A stretch of DNA of 64,000 bases from Pseudarthrobacter cellobiosi (lineage in GTDB: Bacteria > Actinomycetota > Actinomycetes > Actinomycetales > Micrococcaceae), in the NCBI RefSeq assembly GCF_023913755.1, contig NZ_JAMXBJ010000044.1:52012-116011 (forward strand). Direction: 5' to 3'. Of this stretch, positions 19,709 to 28,732 are shown one piece after another. The notes beneath the pieces are model-generated. The model saw nothing but the letters and a program-made list of their open reading frames with translations. It was not told where the DNA came from and did not search any database. Made by a program: the position numbers and the translations under genes. How positions within the stretch are numbered: position 1 is the stretch's first letter; the number at the start of each line of letters is the position of its first letter.

Positions 19709-20442
19709 GACGGGGTCCCCGTCACGAGCACGGCAGATCCAGACGCCGCGGCGGCCAGGCTGCCCGCGGCGATGGCCTCCAGCTCGGAAACGGTGCGGCC
19801 GGCCAGGGATTCCCAGGTGGTGTGCCTGGGATCGTCGGGGATCGGGACAATGTGCGGAATGGCGACGGTGGCGACGCCCGAGGCCACCGCAGCAGCCACT
19901 CCCGGTGCGGAGTCCTCAAGGGCGACGCAGTGATCCACGGTCAGGTCCGGGTCCGCTTCCTGAAGCAGCTCCACTGCCTTCAGGTATGCTTCCGGGTGCG
20001 GCTTGCCCTGGGTGACGGTGTCCCCCGTGACCAGGAATTCGAAGTAAGGCTTGGGCAGGCTCGCGACAATTTCGCGGGCCAACGGCTCCTCCGACATGGT
20101 CACCAGCGCGCACCGCACTCCGGCGACGTGCAGGTCATCCAGCAGTTCCCGCGCCCCGGGACGCCAAGGAACAGAGTGCCGGACGCTCCTGATGACCTCA
20201 GAGGTCAGGGTGTCGATGATCTCCCGGCGCTCCAGCCGGACACCGGCTGCCTGCAGGATTCCGGCCGAATACGTCAGCGACTGACCCACGAGCTGCATGG
20301 CCTGCCCATGTGACCAGGTGCCGCCATGCGCTTCCACAAGGGCGTGCTCCGCGGCAATCCAGTAGCGTTCAGTGTCCACAATGGTGCCGTCCATATCCCA
20401 AAGAACGGCTCTGAGCGGGGAAACGGAGGGTAGGGATCGCAT
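19705..20442 (-). CDS. HAD-family phosphatase, beta-phosphoglucomutase-like
   Basis: A 245-residue haloacid dehalogenase superfamily hydrolase. Motif I is WDMDGTIVDTE with the nucleophile Asp16, motif II is LVTMS, the motif III lysine lies in QGKPHPEAYLKA, and motif IV is ALEDSAPGVAAAVASG. The helical cap between motifs I and II is of the phosphoglucomutase/phosphoglycolate-phosphatase type. Substrate not predictable. TAGACT six bases upstream of the ATG suggests a leaderless promoter, divergent from the PAC2 gene. It overlaps the M50 protease gene by four bases. Confidence 0.92.
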   Translation of the reverse strand: MRSLPSVSPLRAVLWDMDGTIVDTERYWIAAEHALVEAHGGTWSHGQAMQLVGQSLTYSAGILQAAGVRLERREIIDTLTSEVIRSVRHSVPWRPGARELLDDLHVAGVRCALVTMSEEPLAREIVASLPKPYFEFLVTGDTVTQGKPHPEAYLKAVELLQEADPDLTVDHCVALEDSAPGVAAAVASGVATVAIPHIVPIPDDPRHTTWESLAGRTVSELEAIAAGSLAAAASGSAVLVTGTPS

Positions 20443-20448
20443 GTTCCC

Positions 20449-20454
20449 AGTCTA
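20449..20454 (-). promoter_or_regulatory. -10 element of the HAD gene, leaderless
   Basis: TAGACT ends six bases before ATG 20442, with no strong ribosome-binding site between. Confidence 0.5.
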
Positions 20455-20580
20455 CGGGGCGCACCTGAACGCCAGCCGGTGGATACGCCCTCGGCGAATA
20501 TCAGCATTGTCTTTGGGCGCGCACGCGCCCCGGCGCACTTTTTGGCTCTTCATTCAATGCGTCGCGCCGGTTCTTGGACG

Positions 20581-20586
20581 TAGGGT
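20581..20586 (+). promoter_or_regulatory. -10 element of the PAC2 gene, leaderless
   Basis: TAGGGT ends six bases before ATG 20593; GATGAG lies between. Confidence 0.5.
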
Positions 20587-20592
20587 GATGAG

Positions 20593-21498
20593 ATGAATAG
20601 CTTCGACGGAGACACCGCGGAACCGGGTGCCGCACCTGAACCGGAGCAGTTCCTGCTGCCAGTGGCGGACGGGGAGCGCATTACTGTGATGCTGGCCGCA
20701 TTTGAAGGCTGGAACGATGCCGGCGAAGCCGCCAGTGATTCCTTGCGCTACCTGAACAGGGTTTGGGGCGGCAAGAAGGTCGCGTCCATTGACGCCGACG
20801 AATACTACGATTTCCAGTTCACGCGTCCCACGGTCCGAAGGAACGCCTCGGGGGAACGCAAGATCAAGTGGCCCTCCACACGGATCTACAAGGCCAGTGC
20901 GCCGGATTCGAACGTGGACGTCATTTTCGTCCAGGGCATTGAGCCGTCCTACAAGTGGCGGGCCTATACGGCGGAACTGCTGGTCCACGCCGAAGCGCTG
21001 AAGGTGGACTACGTGGTCCTGGTGGGGGCCCTTCTGGCAGACGTTCCGCACAGCAGGCCGATTCCGGTCAGCACCTCCTCTGACGACGCTGTGTTGCGGG
21101 AACGCCTCAACCTTGAAGCATCCCAGTATGAAGGTCCCGTCGGCATCGTCGGAGTACTGTCAGAAGTGTCCCTCCTGGCGGGCCTTCCTACTGTTTCCCT
21201 CTGGGCAGCCGTCCCGCATTACGTGGCCCAGGCCCCGTCACCCAAGGCGCAGCTGGCTCTCCTGCACCGGGTCGAGGAATTGATCCAAGTCCCGCTGGAC
21301 ACGCACGAACTGGCGGAAGAGGCAGCTGCGTGGGAGCGCGGCGTCGATGAGTTGGCTACCGAGGATCCTGAGATCGCCGCGTACGTCCGCCAGCTGGAAG
21401 AGGCAAAAGATACGGCCGATCTTCCGGAGGCGAGCGGCGAATCCATCGCGCGGGAGTTTGAGCGCTATCTCAAGCGTCGGGGCCGGGACAAGCCCTAG
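20593..21498 (+). CDS. PAC2-family (proteasome assembly chaperone-like) protein
   Basis: A 301-residue PAC2-domain protein, related to eukaryotic proteasome assembly chaperone 2 and archaeal homologues. Typical parts are [16 protein letters not shown] near the N-terminus, the [11 protein letters not shown] strand, [14 protein letters not shown] and [18 protein letters not shown]. In actinobacteria the gene is linked to the proteasome locus (Rv2125 in M. tuberculosis), but a role in core assembly has not been shown to my knowledge. Its stop codon shares a CTAG tetranucleotide with the stop of convergent mshC. Confidence 0.92.
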   Translation: MNSFDGDTAEPGAAPEPEQFLLPVADGERITVMLAAFEGWNDAGEAASDSLRYLNRVWGGKKVASIDADEYYDFQFTRPTVRRNASGERKIKWPSTRIYKASAPDSNVDVIFVQGIEPSYKWRAYTAELLVHAEALKVDYVVLVGALLADVPHSRPIPVSTSSDDAVLRERLNLEASQYEGPVGIVGVLSEVSLLAGLPTVSLWAAVPHYVAQAPSPKAQLALLHRVEELIQVPLDTHELAEEAAAWERGVDELATEDPEIAAYVRQLEEAKDTADLPEASGESIAREFERYLKRRGRDKP

Positions 21499-22772
21499 AG
21501 TACGACGCCGAGCAAGGCGTCCAGGGCGTCCCTGACCAGGGCCTGATCATGCTGGCTGCCCGCTGCCGCGGCGGAGTCCGCCGAGGCAGCCCAGCGGTCG
21601 ACAGCTTCCAGGGCGGCCGGCGCGTTCAGGTCAGATGCAAGGGCGGACCGCATTTCTGCGATCAGGCCGGGGGCCGATCCTTCCGGCGAGGTGGCGACGG
21701 CGCTGCGCCACGCAGCCAGGCGGTCCTTCGCGGCTTCAAACCCTTCAGCGGTCCAGGACCAGTCTGAACGGTAATGGTGGGCCAGGATGGCCAGGCGGAT
21801 GGCAGCCGGATCTTCTCCCTCGGCCCGAAGTTTGGACACCAGGACCAGGTTGCCCTTGGACTTGCTCATCTTTTCGCCGTCCAGGCCCACCATGCCGGCG
21901 TGGGCATAGTGGTGGGCCAGCGGAACTTCGGCGAGGGAATAGGCGTGACCGGCGCCCATCTCGTGGTGCGGGAAGATGAGGTCAGAGCCGCCGCCCTGGA
22001 CAGTGAAGGGAGCCGGCAGGTACTGCTGGGCGATGACCGTGCATTCGATGTGCCAGCCAGGCCTGCCCTGGCCCAACCCGCCGCCCGGCCAGCTGGGCTC
22101 GCCGTCACGGGCAACCCGCCAGAGCAGGGGGTCCAGGGCCTGCCGCTTGCCGGCCCGGCCCGGGTCGCCGCCGCGTTCGGCGAACAGTTCCAGCATTTCG
22201 GCTTCACCAAGGCGGGAGATCGAGCCCAGGGTCCAGGCATCCGGGGCGACCGACTGCTTGCCGGCAGCTTCGACGTCGTAGTAGACGTCGCCGCCGGGCT
22301 CCCCTGCCGTACCAGGGACGCGGTAGGCCAGCCCCAGCCGGACCAGCCGTTCGATGGCCGGAACAATGATGTCAACTGATTCAACGGCACCCACGTAGTG
22401 GTCCGGCGAGAGGACGTTCAGGGCCTCCATATCGGTCTGGAAGAGTTCAATCTGGCTCGCGGCCAGGTCCCGCCAGTCCACACCGGTGGCAGTCGCGCGC
22501 TCCAGCAGGGGGTCGTCGACGTCGGTGACGTTCTGGACGTAGGAAACCTGCTGGCCGGCGTCACGCCAGGCCCTGTTCAGCAGGTCGAAGGCCACGTAGC
22601 TGGCCGCATGGCCCATGTGGGTTGCGTCGTAGGGAGTGATCCCGCAGACGTACATGGATTGCTCTCCCCCGGCCCGGAGCGTGACCTCACTCCCCTTAGC
22701 GGTATCGAACAGCCGGATGGCAGGCATGGCGCCGGGCAGCGCAGGGACAGGGCGGGAGGTCCAGGATTTCAC
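21495..22772 (-). CDS. mshC: Cysteine--1-D-myo-inosityl 2-amino-2-deoxy-alpha-D-glucopyranoside ligase MshC
   Basis: A 425-residue class I cysteinyl-tRNA-synthetase homologue that uses ATP to join cysteine to GlcN-inositol in mycothiol synthesis. The zinc/cysteine-binding region is [17 protein letters not shown] (Cys43, HxGH-type motif at 52-55), and the KMSKS loop is in [12 protein letters not shown]. It lacks the anticodon-binding tail of CysS, consistent with its 425-residue length. GTG 22772 is directly preceded by two adjacent TAGGCT hexamers; the outer one has leaderless -10 spacing. This gene indicates that the organism makes mycothiol rather than glutathione. Confidence 0.96.
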   Translation of the reverse strand: MKSWTSRPVPALPGAMPAIRLFDTAKGSEVTLRAGGEQSMYVCGITPYDATHMGHAASYVAFDLLNRAWRDAGQQVSYVQNVTDVDDPLLERATATGVDWRDLAASQIELFQTDMEALNVLSPDHYVGAVESVDIIVPAIERLVRLGLAYRVPGTAGEPGGDVYYDVEAAGKQSVAPDAWTLGSISRLGEAEMLELFAERGGDPGRAGKRQALDPLLWRVARDGEPSWPGGGLGQGRPGWHIECTVIAQQYLPAPFTVQGGGSDLIFPHHEMGAGHAYSLAEVPLAHHYAHAGMVGLDGEKMSKSKGNLVLVSKLRAEGEDPAAIRLAILAHHYRSDWSWTAEGFEAAKDRLAAWRSAVATSPEGSAPGLIAEMRSALASDLNAPAALEAVDRWAASADSAAAAGSQHDQALVRDALDALLGVVL

Positions 22773-22778
22773 AGCCTA

Positions 22779-22784
22779 AGCCTA
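22779..22784 (-). promoter_or_regulatory. -10 element of mshC, leaderless, with a duplicated hexamer
   Basis: TAGGCT at 22779-22784 lies six bases before GTG 22772, and an identical TAGGCT fills those six bases (22773-22778). Confidence 0.5.
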
Positions 22785-22787
22785 CGG

Positions 22788-23621
22788 CTAGGCGCTGATG
22801 ACATTGAAACCGAGCAAGAGATACAGGGCCAGGCCCAGGAAGATCCGGTACCAGACGAAGAGCCGGTAGCTTCGGGTGGAAATGAACTTGAGGAACCAAC
22901 CGATGATCACGTAGCCCACCACCAAGGCGATGACGGTGGCCAGCGCCGTCTCCGGAAGGCCGTAGGGGCCGGTGATGCCTTCCTTGGAGACCACTTTGTA
23001 CAGCTGGTAAAGGCCGCTGCCGAACACCGCCGGGATAGCCAGGAGGAACGAATACCGCGCGGCGGCTTCGCGTGTGTAGCCCATCAGGAGACCTGCGGTG
23101 ATGGTGCCGCCGGATCGCGACACACCGGGAATAAGAGCCAGGGCCTGGGCGAAGCCGTACAAAATGCCGTGTTTGTAGGTGAGCTGGGTGAGGTCCCGGT
23201 CCTGCTTTCCGATCGCGTCGGCCACGGCCAGAAAGAGCCCAAAGACGATCAGCATGGTTGCTACCAGCCACAGGCTCCTCAGCACCGACTCAATCTGGTC
23301 CTGGAACAGCAGACCCAGCACGATGATGGGGAGGCTGCCCAAAATCACCAGCCAGCCCATGCGGGCGTCCGGGTCCTGGCGGGAGACCTTTCCGGTCAGC
23401 GATCCCGCCCACGCCCTGACGATCCGCACGATGTCACGCCAGAAGTAGATCACCACCGCCGTTTCAGTACCCAGCTGGGTGATGGCGGTAAACGCGGCCC
23501 CGGGATCGGATGCGTTGGGCAGAAACTGCCCCACAATCCGCAGGTGGGCGCTCGATGAAATCGGTAGAAATTCGGTCAGTCCCTGCACTAGGCCCAGCAG
23601 GGCCGCCTCAAACCAGTTCAC
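22788..23621 (-). CDS. uppP: Undecaprenyl-diphosphatase UppP/BacA
   Basis: A 277-residue polytopic membrane phosphatase that converts undecaprenyl diphosphate to the monophosphate carrier for cell-wall synthesis and gives bacitracin tolerance. The two catalytic loops are present: [14 protein letters not shown] near residue 20 and [13 protein letters not shown] in the second half. Eight hydrophobic segments fit the family. GTG 23621 is preceded by TAGGGT at six-base spacing and no Shine-Dalgarno. It is divergent from the aldo/keto reductase gene with only 50 bases between. Confidence 0.96.
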   Translation of the reverse strand: MNWFEAALLGLVQGLTEFLPISSSAHLRIVGQFLPNASDPGAAFTAITQLGTETAVVIYFWRDIVRIVRAWAGSLTGKVSRQDPDARMGWLVILGSLPIIVLGLLFQDQIESVLRSLWLVATMLIVFGLFLAVADAIGKQDRDLTQLTYKHGILYGFAQALALIPGVSRSGGTITAGLLMGYTREAAARYSFLLAIPAVFGSGLYQLYKVVSKEGITGPYGLPETALATVIALVVGYVIIGWFLKFISTRSYRLFVWYRIFLGLALYLLLGFNVISA

Positions 23622-23627
23622 GCTAAG

Positions 23628-23633
23628 ACCCTA
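23628..23633 (-). promoter_or_regulatory. -10 element of uppP, leaderless
   Basis: TAGGGT ends six bases before GTG 23621. The divergent reductase promoter lies within 26 bases, so the two -35 regions must interleave. Confidence 0.5.
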
Positions 23634-23658
23634 CGTCATGGACCCTGTTGATTCCCCG

Positions 23659-23664
23659 TAAGCT
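23659..23664 (+). promoter_or_regulatory. -10 element of the aldo/keto reductase gene, leaderless
   Basis: TAAGCT ends seven bases before ATG 23672. Confidence 0.5.
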
Positions 23665-23671
23665 TGCAGCT

Positions 23672-24607
23672 ATGCAGCAGCGTTACGTCGGCAACAGTGG
23701 ATTGCGAGTCTCCGCCCTTTCCCTCGGCACCATGTCCTGGTCCGGCGATACCGACGAACAGGACGCCTCGGAGATATTGCGGACATTTATCGATGGTGGC
23801 GGAAAACTCATAGATACCGCGGCGTCATACGCCGACGGCCGCGCAGAGGCGATGATCGGGTCCCTCATGGGTGACGTTGTCTCCCGCACCGAAGTCTGCA
23901 TCTCCACCAAAGCCGGGATGTCGACGTCGGACGGCCGGCGCACGGTGGACACGTCGCGCAACGCGATGCTCACCGGCCTGGACGCCAGCCTGGCGAGGCT
24001 GGGGACTGACTACGTGGATATCTGGTTTGCCCAGGCCTGGGACGGCAACGTCCCGCTGGACGAGACCCTGTCTGCGCTTGAATTCGCGCTCCGGAGCGGC
24101 CGCGCCCGTTATGCGGGCATCTCCAACTTCAGCGGGTGGCAAAGCGCCAAGGCCGCGGCGGTGGCCGGATTTCCGCTCGTAGCCGCGCAGGCTGAATATT
24201 CACTCCTGCAGCGAAAGGCGGAAGCGGAACTGGTTCCCGCCGTCGAAGATGCCGGTCTGGGGCTGATGGCCTGGGCTCCGCTGGGACGCGGCGTCCTGAC
24301 CGGCAAGTACCGCGGCGCCATTCCCGCCGATTCCCGGGCGGCAAGAGCAGACTCCGCACCCTACGTAGAGCCGTATCTGGAGGCGCAGCCGTCCAGCGTT
24401 GTGGAAGCCGTGGCCATGGCTGCCAAGGGCCTGGGCAGGACACCGCTGGATGTTTCGCTGAGCTGGCTGTTGTCACAGCATGGCGTGGCCACGGCCATCA
24501 TCGGACCCAGGACGCCCGTGCAGGCGAAAGAAATCATGGCGGCCCAACTGACCAGGTTGCCTCCCGAAATTGCCCGCGCTCTCGAGGACGTTTCCCTGCC
24601 CGGCTGA
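23672..24607 (+). CDS. Aldo/keto reductase
   Basis: A 311-residue NADPH-dependent reductase of the AKR superfamily, of the potassium-channel beta-subunit/YghZ-like subgroup. The catalytic residues are seen in LIDTAASYADGRAE (Asp, Tyr) and STKAGMS (Lys). The barrel continues through VDIWFAQAWDG, where the usual catalytic His region is occupied by Gln-Ala, so the tetrad may be altered. C-terminal AIIGPRTPVQAKEIMAA is the cofactor-binding end. ATG 23672 is chosen over an upstream TTG because TAAGCT lies at leaderless distance. Substrate unknown. Confidence 0.9.
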   Translation: MQQRYVGNSGLRVSALSLGTMSWSGDTDEQDASEILRTFIDGGGKLIDTAASYADGRAEAMIGSLMGDVVSRTEVCISTKAGMSTSDGRRTVDTSRNAMLTGLDASLARLGTDYVDIWFAQAWDGNVPLDETLSALEFALRSGRARYAGISNFSGWQSAKAAAVAGFPLVAAQAEYSLLQRKAEAELVPAVEDAGLGLMAWAPLGRGVLTGKYRGAIPADSRAARADSAPYVEPYLEAQPSSVVEAVAMAAKGLGRTPLDVSLSWLLSQHGVATAIIGPRTPVQAKEIMAAQLTRLPPEIARALEDVSLPG

Positions 24608-24681
24608 GTTTCCGTGCCCGGCTGACACGCTGTTCAGGGCCGCGGCGTTAGGTCGTTGCCCGCGATGGCGGCGTGGAGTTC

Positions 24682-24948
24682 TCAGTCCTCGAGGATTTCC
24701 AGGTCCTCGTCGTCATCGATGCCGGCTTCATCGTCCTCGTCTTCTTCATCATCGAAGACCTGAAGGGGTGTAACTTCGCTGTAAGCCTCGTAGAGTGCGT
24801 CTTCATAAACCTCGAAAGCATCTGCGACCGCAAAAAAAGCCGCTTCCACCGCGGGATCGCCATCTCCACGCCGGTTGGATGCTGCTATAAGGTGTTCTTC
24901 CAAGGCGGTTGTCAAGGACTGAAGCGCGACACGCGGATCGATGCTCAT
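24682..24948 (-). CDS. Small acidic conserved protein
   Basis: An 88-residue protein: a helical N-terminal part (PRVALQSLTTALEEHLIAAS) and a strongly acidic tail of Asp/Glu repeats (residues 66-88). I do not recognise a named family. TAACGT ends six bases before ATG 24948. It is divergent from the DUF5703 gene and convergent with the aldo/keto reductase gene. The acidic tail suggests a protein-binding or nucleic-acid-mimic surface, but that is speculation. Confidence 0.75.
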   Translation of the reverse strand: MSIDPRVALQSLTTALEEHLIAASNRRGDGDPAVEAAFFAVADAFEVYEDALYEAYSEVTPLQVFDDEEDEDDEAGIDDDEDLEILED

Positions 24949-24954
24949 GCCTTC

Positions 24955-24960
24955 ACGTTA
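24955..24960 (-). promoter_or_regulatory. -10 element of the small acidic protein gene, leaderless
   Basis: TAACGT ends six bases before ATG 24948; GAAGGC fills the gap. Confidence 0.45.
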
Positions 24961-24987
24961 GCCGGAAAAGGACGAAAATGGAGAGCA

Positions 24988-25221
24988 ATGAAGGAACATT
25001 TTCTCACCAGCTCGGTCCAGCGCGAACGGGACATTCTTAGGCAGTACGAGTACCTCGTCCTGACGGTCAGCCCTGACGATTCGCTGCCTGACGCCAGGCG
25101 CCGGCTTGTGGAGCATTCCGAGTACGGCAAGTGGGAGCTGGAACGCAGCAAGCTGTATTTGGGCGGCGGCAGGCGCTTCTGGCTCCGCCGCCGGGTGATG
25201 CAGGTCCAGCGGACCGTATAG
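24988..25221 (+). CDS. DUF5703-family small protein
   Basis: A 77-residue basic protein, MKEHFLTSSVQRERDILRQY with EYLVLTVSPDDSLPDARRRL and a C-terminal FWLRRRVMQVQRTV. The pattern is that of the DUF5703 family, found widely in actinobacteria and without known function. ATG 24988 has GGAG five bases upstream. A longer reading frame runs back across the opposite-strand acidic gene and is rejected. It is followed by the convergent acyl-CoA dehydrogenase gene, after a short imperfect repeat (CAGCGGACCGTATAGGG / CAGCGGACCGTGTAGGG) around its stop codon. Confidence 0.82.
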   Translation: MKEHFLTSSVQRERDILRQYEYLVLTVSPDDSLPDARRRLVEHSEYGKWELERSKLYLGGGRRFWLRRRVMQVQRTV

Positions 25222-25272
25222 GGATTAACGGGCCAGCGGACCGTGTAGGGGTTGACGGGCCAGGGGCCTGTT

Positions 25273-26433
25273 TCAGTCCTCCAACGGACCCAGCCACGCG
25301 TTCGCCACGGTGTTGTGCGCCGACTCATCGTCTGATGGGTGGAACATCCCGGCCAGCACGTCCCGGTACAGGCGCTCAAGCTCCGACCCACGAAAGTAAC
25401 TGGAGCCGCCACTTACCCTGATGGCCAGGTCCACAACGCGGCGGGCCGTTTCAGTTGCATTGACCTTCAGCCCCACAAGTTTGGGAAACCATTGCGGCCC
25501 GTGCTCAACGAGCGCATCCACATCGCGGGTGACGGTCAGCAGTTGGGGGTAGAGGATATCCATGGCCATGGCGGCCTCCGCGATTTTCCAGCGGATATCC
25601 GGATCCTGCGCATAGCTGCGGCCGGCATTCTTGAAGGATGTACGGCGCTTGACGGCCTCAACACCCAGGTTCAGGGCACGTTCGCCAATGCCGGTGTACA
25701 CGGCAGCCAGCAATGTCTCGAAGCACGCGAAGACGGCGAAAATCAGCGGATCGGCGTTGGGTCCCACCGGGAGTTTGCGGAAGATCCTGTCCGGGGGGAC
25801 CTCGACGCCGTCCAGGACGGTGGTGTTTGACTGGCTGGCCCGCATGCCCAGGGTGTTCCAGTCATCCAGGATGGAGTAGCCCGCGGCAGTCCGGGTGATG
25901 AATCCGTGCACGAGCTCCCCTGCGCCTTCCCTTGCCTGGCCGTCCTTGCCGAAGATTCCCAGCCGGGTCCAGGCGGGCGAAAGACTCGTGAAGATCTTGG
26001 TACCAGTGAAGCTGTACGCTCCGCCCGGCAAGGGAACGGCTGCCGTTTTTGAATCAAAAAAGACCGAATCGTTGCCGGCTTCGGAATTGCCGAAGGCGAA
26101 GATCTCGCCGTGGGCGGCCTCCTGCAGGACGAAGCCAAGGGAATGGTCCCCCTTTGCGGCCAGGACGTGGGCGACGCCGGTCCACACCAGGTGCATGTTG
26201 ATGGCCAGGGCGGTGGCCGGGGCCGCCGTTGCCAGCCGCCGCTGGCACTGTGCTGCCGCCTCCAGCCCGAGCCCCAGGCCGCCGTCGGACGCCGGCACAA
26301 AGAGCTTGAGGTAGCCGGCGGCGGTCAGCTCTTCGAGGTCTTCAAAGAAGAAGGTGTTGTCCAGGTCGTAGCCCGCAGCACGGCCGCGGATGGCCTGGAG
26401 CAAGGGCTCCGGCAGGACTTCCTCGGGAGTCAT
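25273..26433 (-). CDS. Acyl-CoA dehydrogenase family protein
   Basis: A 386-residue flavoprotein of the acyl-CoA dehydrogenase fold. Visible parts are an N-terminal helical domain, the beta-domain (EIFAFGNSEAGNDSVFF, TGTKIFTSLSP) and the C-terminal helical bundle ending VSGGSSYFRGSELERLYRDV. The canonical flavin-loop sequence is divergent, and the C-terminal half resembles DszC/SfnC-type flavin monooxygenases as much as true dehydrogenases. Function is therefore left at family level. It is 12 bases downstream of the M20 peptidase gene and probably co-transcribed. Confidence 0.88.
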   Translation of the reverse strand: MTPEEVLPEPLLQAIRGRAAGYDLDNTFFFEDLEELTAAGYLKLFVPASDGGLGLGLEAAAQCQRRLATAAPATALAINMHLVWTGVAHVLAAKGDHSLGFVLQEAAHGEIFAFGNSEAGNDSVFFDSKTAAVPLPGGAYSFTGTKIFTSLSPAWTRLGIFGKDGQAREGAGELVHGFITRTAAGYSILDDWNTLGMRASQSNTTVLDGVEVPPDRIFRKLPVGPNADPLIFAVFACFETLLAAVYTGIGERALNLGVEAVKRRTSFKNAGRSYAQDPDIRWKIAEAAMAMDILYPQLLTVTRDVDALVEHGPQWFPKLVGLKVNATETARRVVDLAIRVSGGSSYFRGSELERLYRDVLAGMFHPSDDESAHNTVANAWLGPLED

Positions 26434-26445
26434 GTCCGGGCCGGC

Positions 26446-27750
26446 TCAGTAATTGGTGAGGAGCGTGTTGAGCACCCGGGCGCCGAACTTCAGCGAATCC
26501 ACCGGAACCCGCTCGTCCACACCGTGGAACATCCCGGTGAAATCGAGATCGTCGGGTAGCTGGAGGGGAGCGAAGCCGTAGCCGGTGATACCGAGCCGGC
26601 TCAATGATTTGTTGTCCGTGCCGCCGGAGAGCGTATAGGGAAGCACTTTCGCCCCCGGGTCCTCGGTGTGCAGGGCGTCGATCATGGAATCCACCAGGTT
26701 TCCGGCGAACGGGACCTCAAGCGAGACGTCGTTGTGAACGTAGCTGACCTCGACACCGGAGCCCGCAAGCTCGCGCACGACCTCCAGCACGTGGTCCTGC
26801 TGGCCCGGGAGCGTCCGGCAGTCCACCAGGGCCTCAGCCGATTCGGGGATGACGTTGTGCTTGTAGCCGCCCTTGAGCAGCGTGGGATTAGTGGTGTTCT
26901 GCAGGGTTGCCCCCACAAAGCGCGCCACGGTGCCGAGCTGGTCGAGCAGGCGGTCCGGATTGTCCGGATCGAACTCCACCCCTGTGAGTTCAGTCACGCC
27001 GTCCAGGAACTGCCGTGTGGTGGGTGTCAGCTCAATCGGCCACTTGTATTCGCCGATCCGGGTTACCGCCGCAGCCAGCCGGGTGACGGCGTTGTCCGTA
27101 TTGATCTGGGAGCCATGGCCAGCCCGGCCGTGCGCCACCAGCCGGAGCCAGGAGATGCCCTTCTCAGCCGTCTGCAGGAGGTAGGTGCGCTGCCCGCCGA
27201 TGGTTGCCGAGAAGCCGCCTACTTCCGAGATGGCTTCGGTTGCGCCTTCGAAGAGCTCGGGCCGCGTGTCGACTGCGTAGCGGGCGCCATACTCACCGCC
27301 GGCTTCCTCGTCGGCGAAGAAGGCAAAAATAATGTCGCGCTTGGGTTTGCGCCCGGATCTGGCCAAATCCCGCATCACAGCAAGGATCATGGCGTCCATG
27401 TCCTTCATGTCCACGGCTCCGCGGCCCCAGATGAGTCCGTCTTTGAGCTCCGCGCCAAAGGGATCCACCGACCACTGTTCACGCAGGGCGGGCACTACAT
27501 CGAGGTGCCCGTGCACCACCAACGCGCTGGCGGACGGATCCTCACCGGCCATCCGAGTCACAACACTTGCGCGGCCGGGCGCCGACTCGAAGATCTCGGC
27601 TGCGAGGCCTACTTCCTCGATGAGCCCGGCTGCGTATTCCGCGGCCACCCGCTCCCCCGGACCCGAGCCGTCACCGTAGTTCGAGGTATCTATCCGGATG
27701 AGTTCCTGGCAAATCCGGACAACTTCATCCTCGGCACGGATGTCAGACAT
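26446..27750 (-). CDS. M20-family zinc metallopeptidase
   Basis: A 434-residue dinuclear zinc amidohydrolase of the M20/M25/M40 family. Metal and catalytic motifs are LVVHGHLDVVPA (His, Asp), GRGAVDMKDMDA (bridging Asp) and FFADEEAGGEYGAR (catalytic Glu pair), with a dimerisation domain in the middle and SGGTDNKSL near the C-terminus. It cleaves peptides or N-acylated amino acids; the exact substrate is not visible. ATG 27750 has AAGGAG five bases upstream. It precedes the acyl-CoA dehydrogenase gene. Confidence 0.93.
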   Translation of the reverse strand: MSDIRAEDEVVRICQELIRIDTSNYGDGSGPGERVAAEYAAGLIEEVGLAAEIFESAPGRASVVTRMAGEDPSASALVVHGHLDVVPALREQWSVDPFGAELKDGLIWGRGAVDMKDMDAMILAVMRDLARSGRKPKRDIIFAFFADEEAGGEYGARYAVDTRPELFEGATEAISEVGGFSATIGGQRTYLLQTAEKGISWLRLVAHGRAGHGSQINTDNAVTRLAAAVTRIGEYKWPIELTPTTRQFLDGVTELTGVEFDPDNPDRLLDQLGTVARFVGATLQNTTNPTLLKGGYKHNVIPESAEALVDCRTLPGQQDHVLEVVRELAGSGVEVSYVHNDVSLEVPFAGNLVDSMIDALHTEDPGAKVLPYTLSGGTDNKSLSRLGITGYGFAPLQLPDDLDFTGMFHGVDERVPVDSLKFGARVLNTLLTNY

Positions 27751-27922
27751 AGATACTCCTTGGGCAGTGGGAAGGCTGCAAACAACCTGCGTTCTCGTGT
27801 GCCCTCAGCCTACCCATCAGCCCCGATTCCATGTTTCCGGAAAGTTCGTGTTAGAGTTTTTCTCGCTGCTTCGGAGAAAAGCGAAACGCTGAAAGGCGGA
27901 AACGATCTCCGAAATACCACCT

Positions 27923-28005
27923 GCGCGGGTGGCGGAATGGCAGACGCGCTAGCTTGAGGTGCTAGTCCTCGAAAGGGGGTGGGGGTTCAAGTCCCCCTCC
28001 GCGCA
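27923..28005 (+). tRNA. tRNA-Leu (anticodon GAG)
   Basis: An 83-base class II tRNA. The acceptor GCGCGGG pairs with TCCGCGC with one G-T pair. The anticodon stem CTAGC/GCTAG encloses loop TTGAGGT, with anticodon GAG at 27956-27958. A long variable arm follows, then T-arm GGGGGTTCAAGTCCCCC and discriminator A. CCA is not encoded. It reads CUC/CUU leucine codons. A TAGAGT hexamer about 65 bases upstream (27852-27857) and an A/T-rich inverted repeat at 27858-27880 may belong to its promoter region. Confidence 0.96.
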
Positions 28006-28013
28006 CAAATGGG

Positions 28014-28048
28014 AAAACCCCTGGAATCCAAGGATTTCAGGGGTTTTT
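28014..28048 (+). terminator. Rho-independent terminator of tRNA-Leu
   Basis: AAAACCCCTGGAATCC pairs with GGATTTCAGGGGTTTT (one G-T), with a four-base effective loop and a run of five T. It starts nine bases after the tRNA. Confidence 0.9.
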
Positions 28049-28066
28049 CTGTTTCCTTCGGCGGCC

Positions 28067-28072
28067 TAAGCT
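28067..28072 (+). promoter_or_regulatory. -10 element of the membrane-anchored protein gene, leaderless
   Basis: TAAGCT ends six bases before GTG 28079; the gap GGAGCC could also act as a very close ribosome-binding site. Confidence 0.4.
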
Positions 28073-28078
28073 GGAGCC

Positions 28079-28693
28079 GTGAATCCACCCCCGCCGCCTG
28101 GCCCGCTTGAAGTCGTCGTCGACTCCGGGGCGGCCGACTGGTGGGTGATCCTTGCCGGGCTTGGCCCCTTGGCTGTCCTGATCGCGGCCCTGCTGGCCTT
28201 CTACATCAACTGGCGCACCCTGGCCCAGCGCACGTCGGCCGATAAGACAGCGCTGGACCAGAAACGCGACGCCGACGAGCAGTCGCTCCGGCAACAAACC
28301 GAAGCGGACAGCCGGGCGGAATGGTGGCGGCGCACCCAGTGGGCCCTGGACCGCGCCTTGGATCAAGATCAAGGAACCAAGGCCTTGGGGCTTGCGACAT
28401 TAAACGTCCTCGCAGGCAGTGAGCTGGCCCGTACCGAGGAGCTCGAACTGTTCGACGCGGCGTGGGAGTACGTGCCGGGCGGGGACGATAGTGACTGGAC
28501 CGTGAGCGCAGGGTCGTCTGAACACAAGGACGTCCAAGCACGCCCGAATGCCGCCTCTGCGCCGGACGGGAAGGTCACCCCTGCCGACTACCGGGTTCAG
28601 GTGGCGGCCGCCCGGCTGCGCGTGACGCTCGATGAGCGCCTGGGGCGGGTTACCCCGCCTCAGACCACGGCCTTGGCCAAGGAACTTAACTAG
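28079..28693 (+). CDS. Membrane-anchored protein with a long cytoplasmic tail, function unknown
   Basis: A 204-residue protein: a Pro-rich start (NPPPPPGPLE), one transmembrane helix (about residues 20-44, WWVILAGLGPLAVLIAALLA), then a charged helical segment rich in Gln, Asp, Arg and Ala (about residues 45-85) and a Ser/Asp-rich C-terminal half. I do not recognise a domain. It lies directly behind the tRNA-Leu terminator and ahead of DUF4193, in a position where accessory genes are often found, but base composition is not unusual. Confidence 0.65.
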   Translation: MNPPPPPGPLEVVVDSGAADWWVILAGLGPLAVLIAALLAFYINWRTLAQRTSADKTALDQKRDADEQSLRQQTEADSRAEWWRRTQWALDRALDQDQGTKALGLATLNVLAGSELARTEELELFDAAWEYVPGGDDSDWTVSAGSSEHKDVQARPNAASAPDGKVTPADYRVQVAAARLRVTLDERLGRVTPPQTTALAKELN

Positions 28694-28732
28694 GTCTCGC
28701 GGCTCGGCCGCCGTGCGCTGACTTTCGGTCCC

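Noticed and set aside
24673..25221. A 182-residue version of the DUF5703 protein
   Set aside because: The extension lies antisense to the acidic protein gene, and ATG 24988 gives the family length with a good ribosome-binding site.
27858..27880. The TTTTCTC/GAGAAAA inverted repeat before tRNA-Leu as a terminator
   Set aside because: It follows no same-strand gene and lies in the promoter region of the tRNA; a role could not be assigned.
28079..28693. A genomic island at tRNA-Leu
   Set aside because: No integrase, no direct repeat of the tRNA 3' end was seen nearby, and composition does not change.
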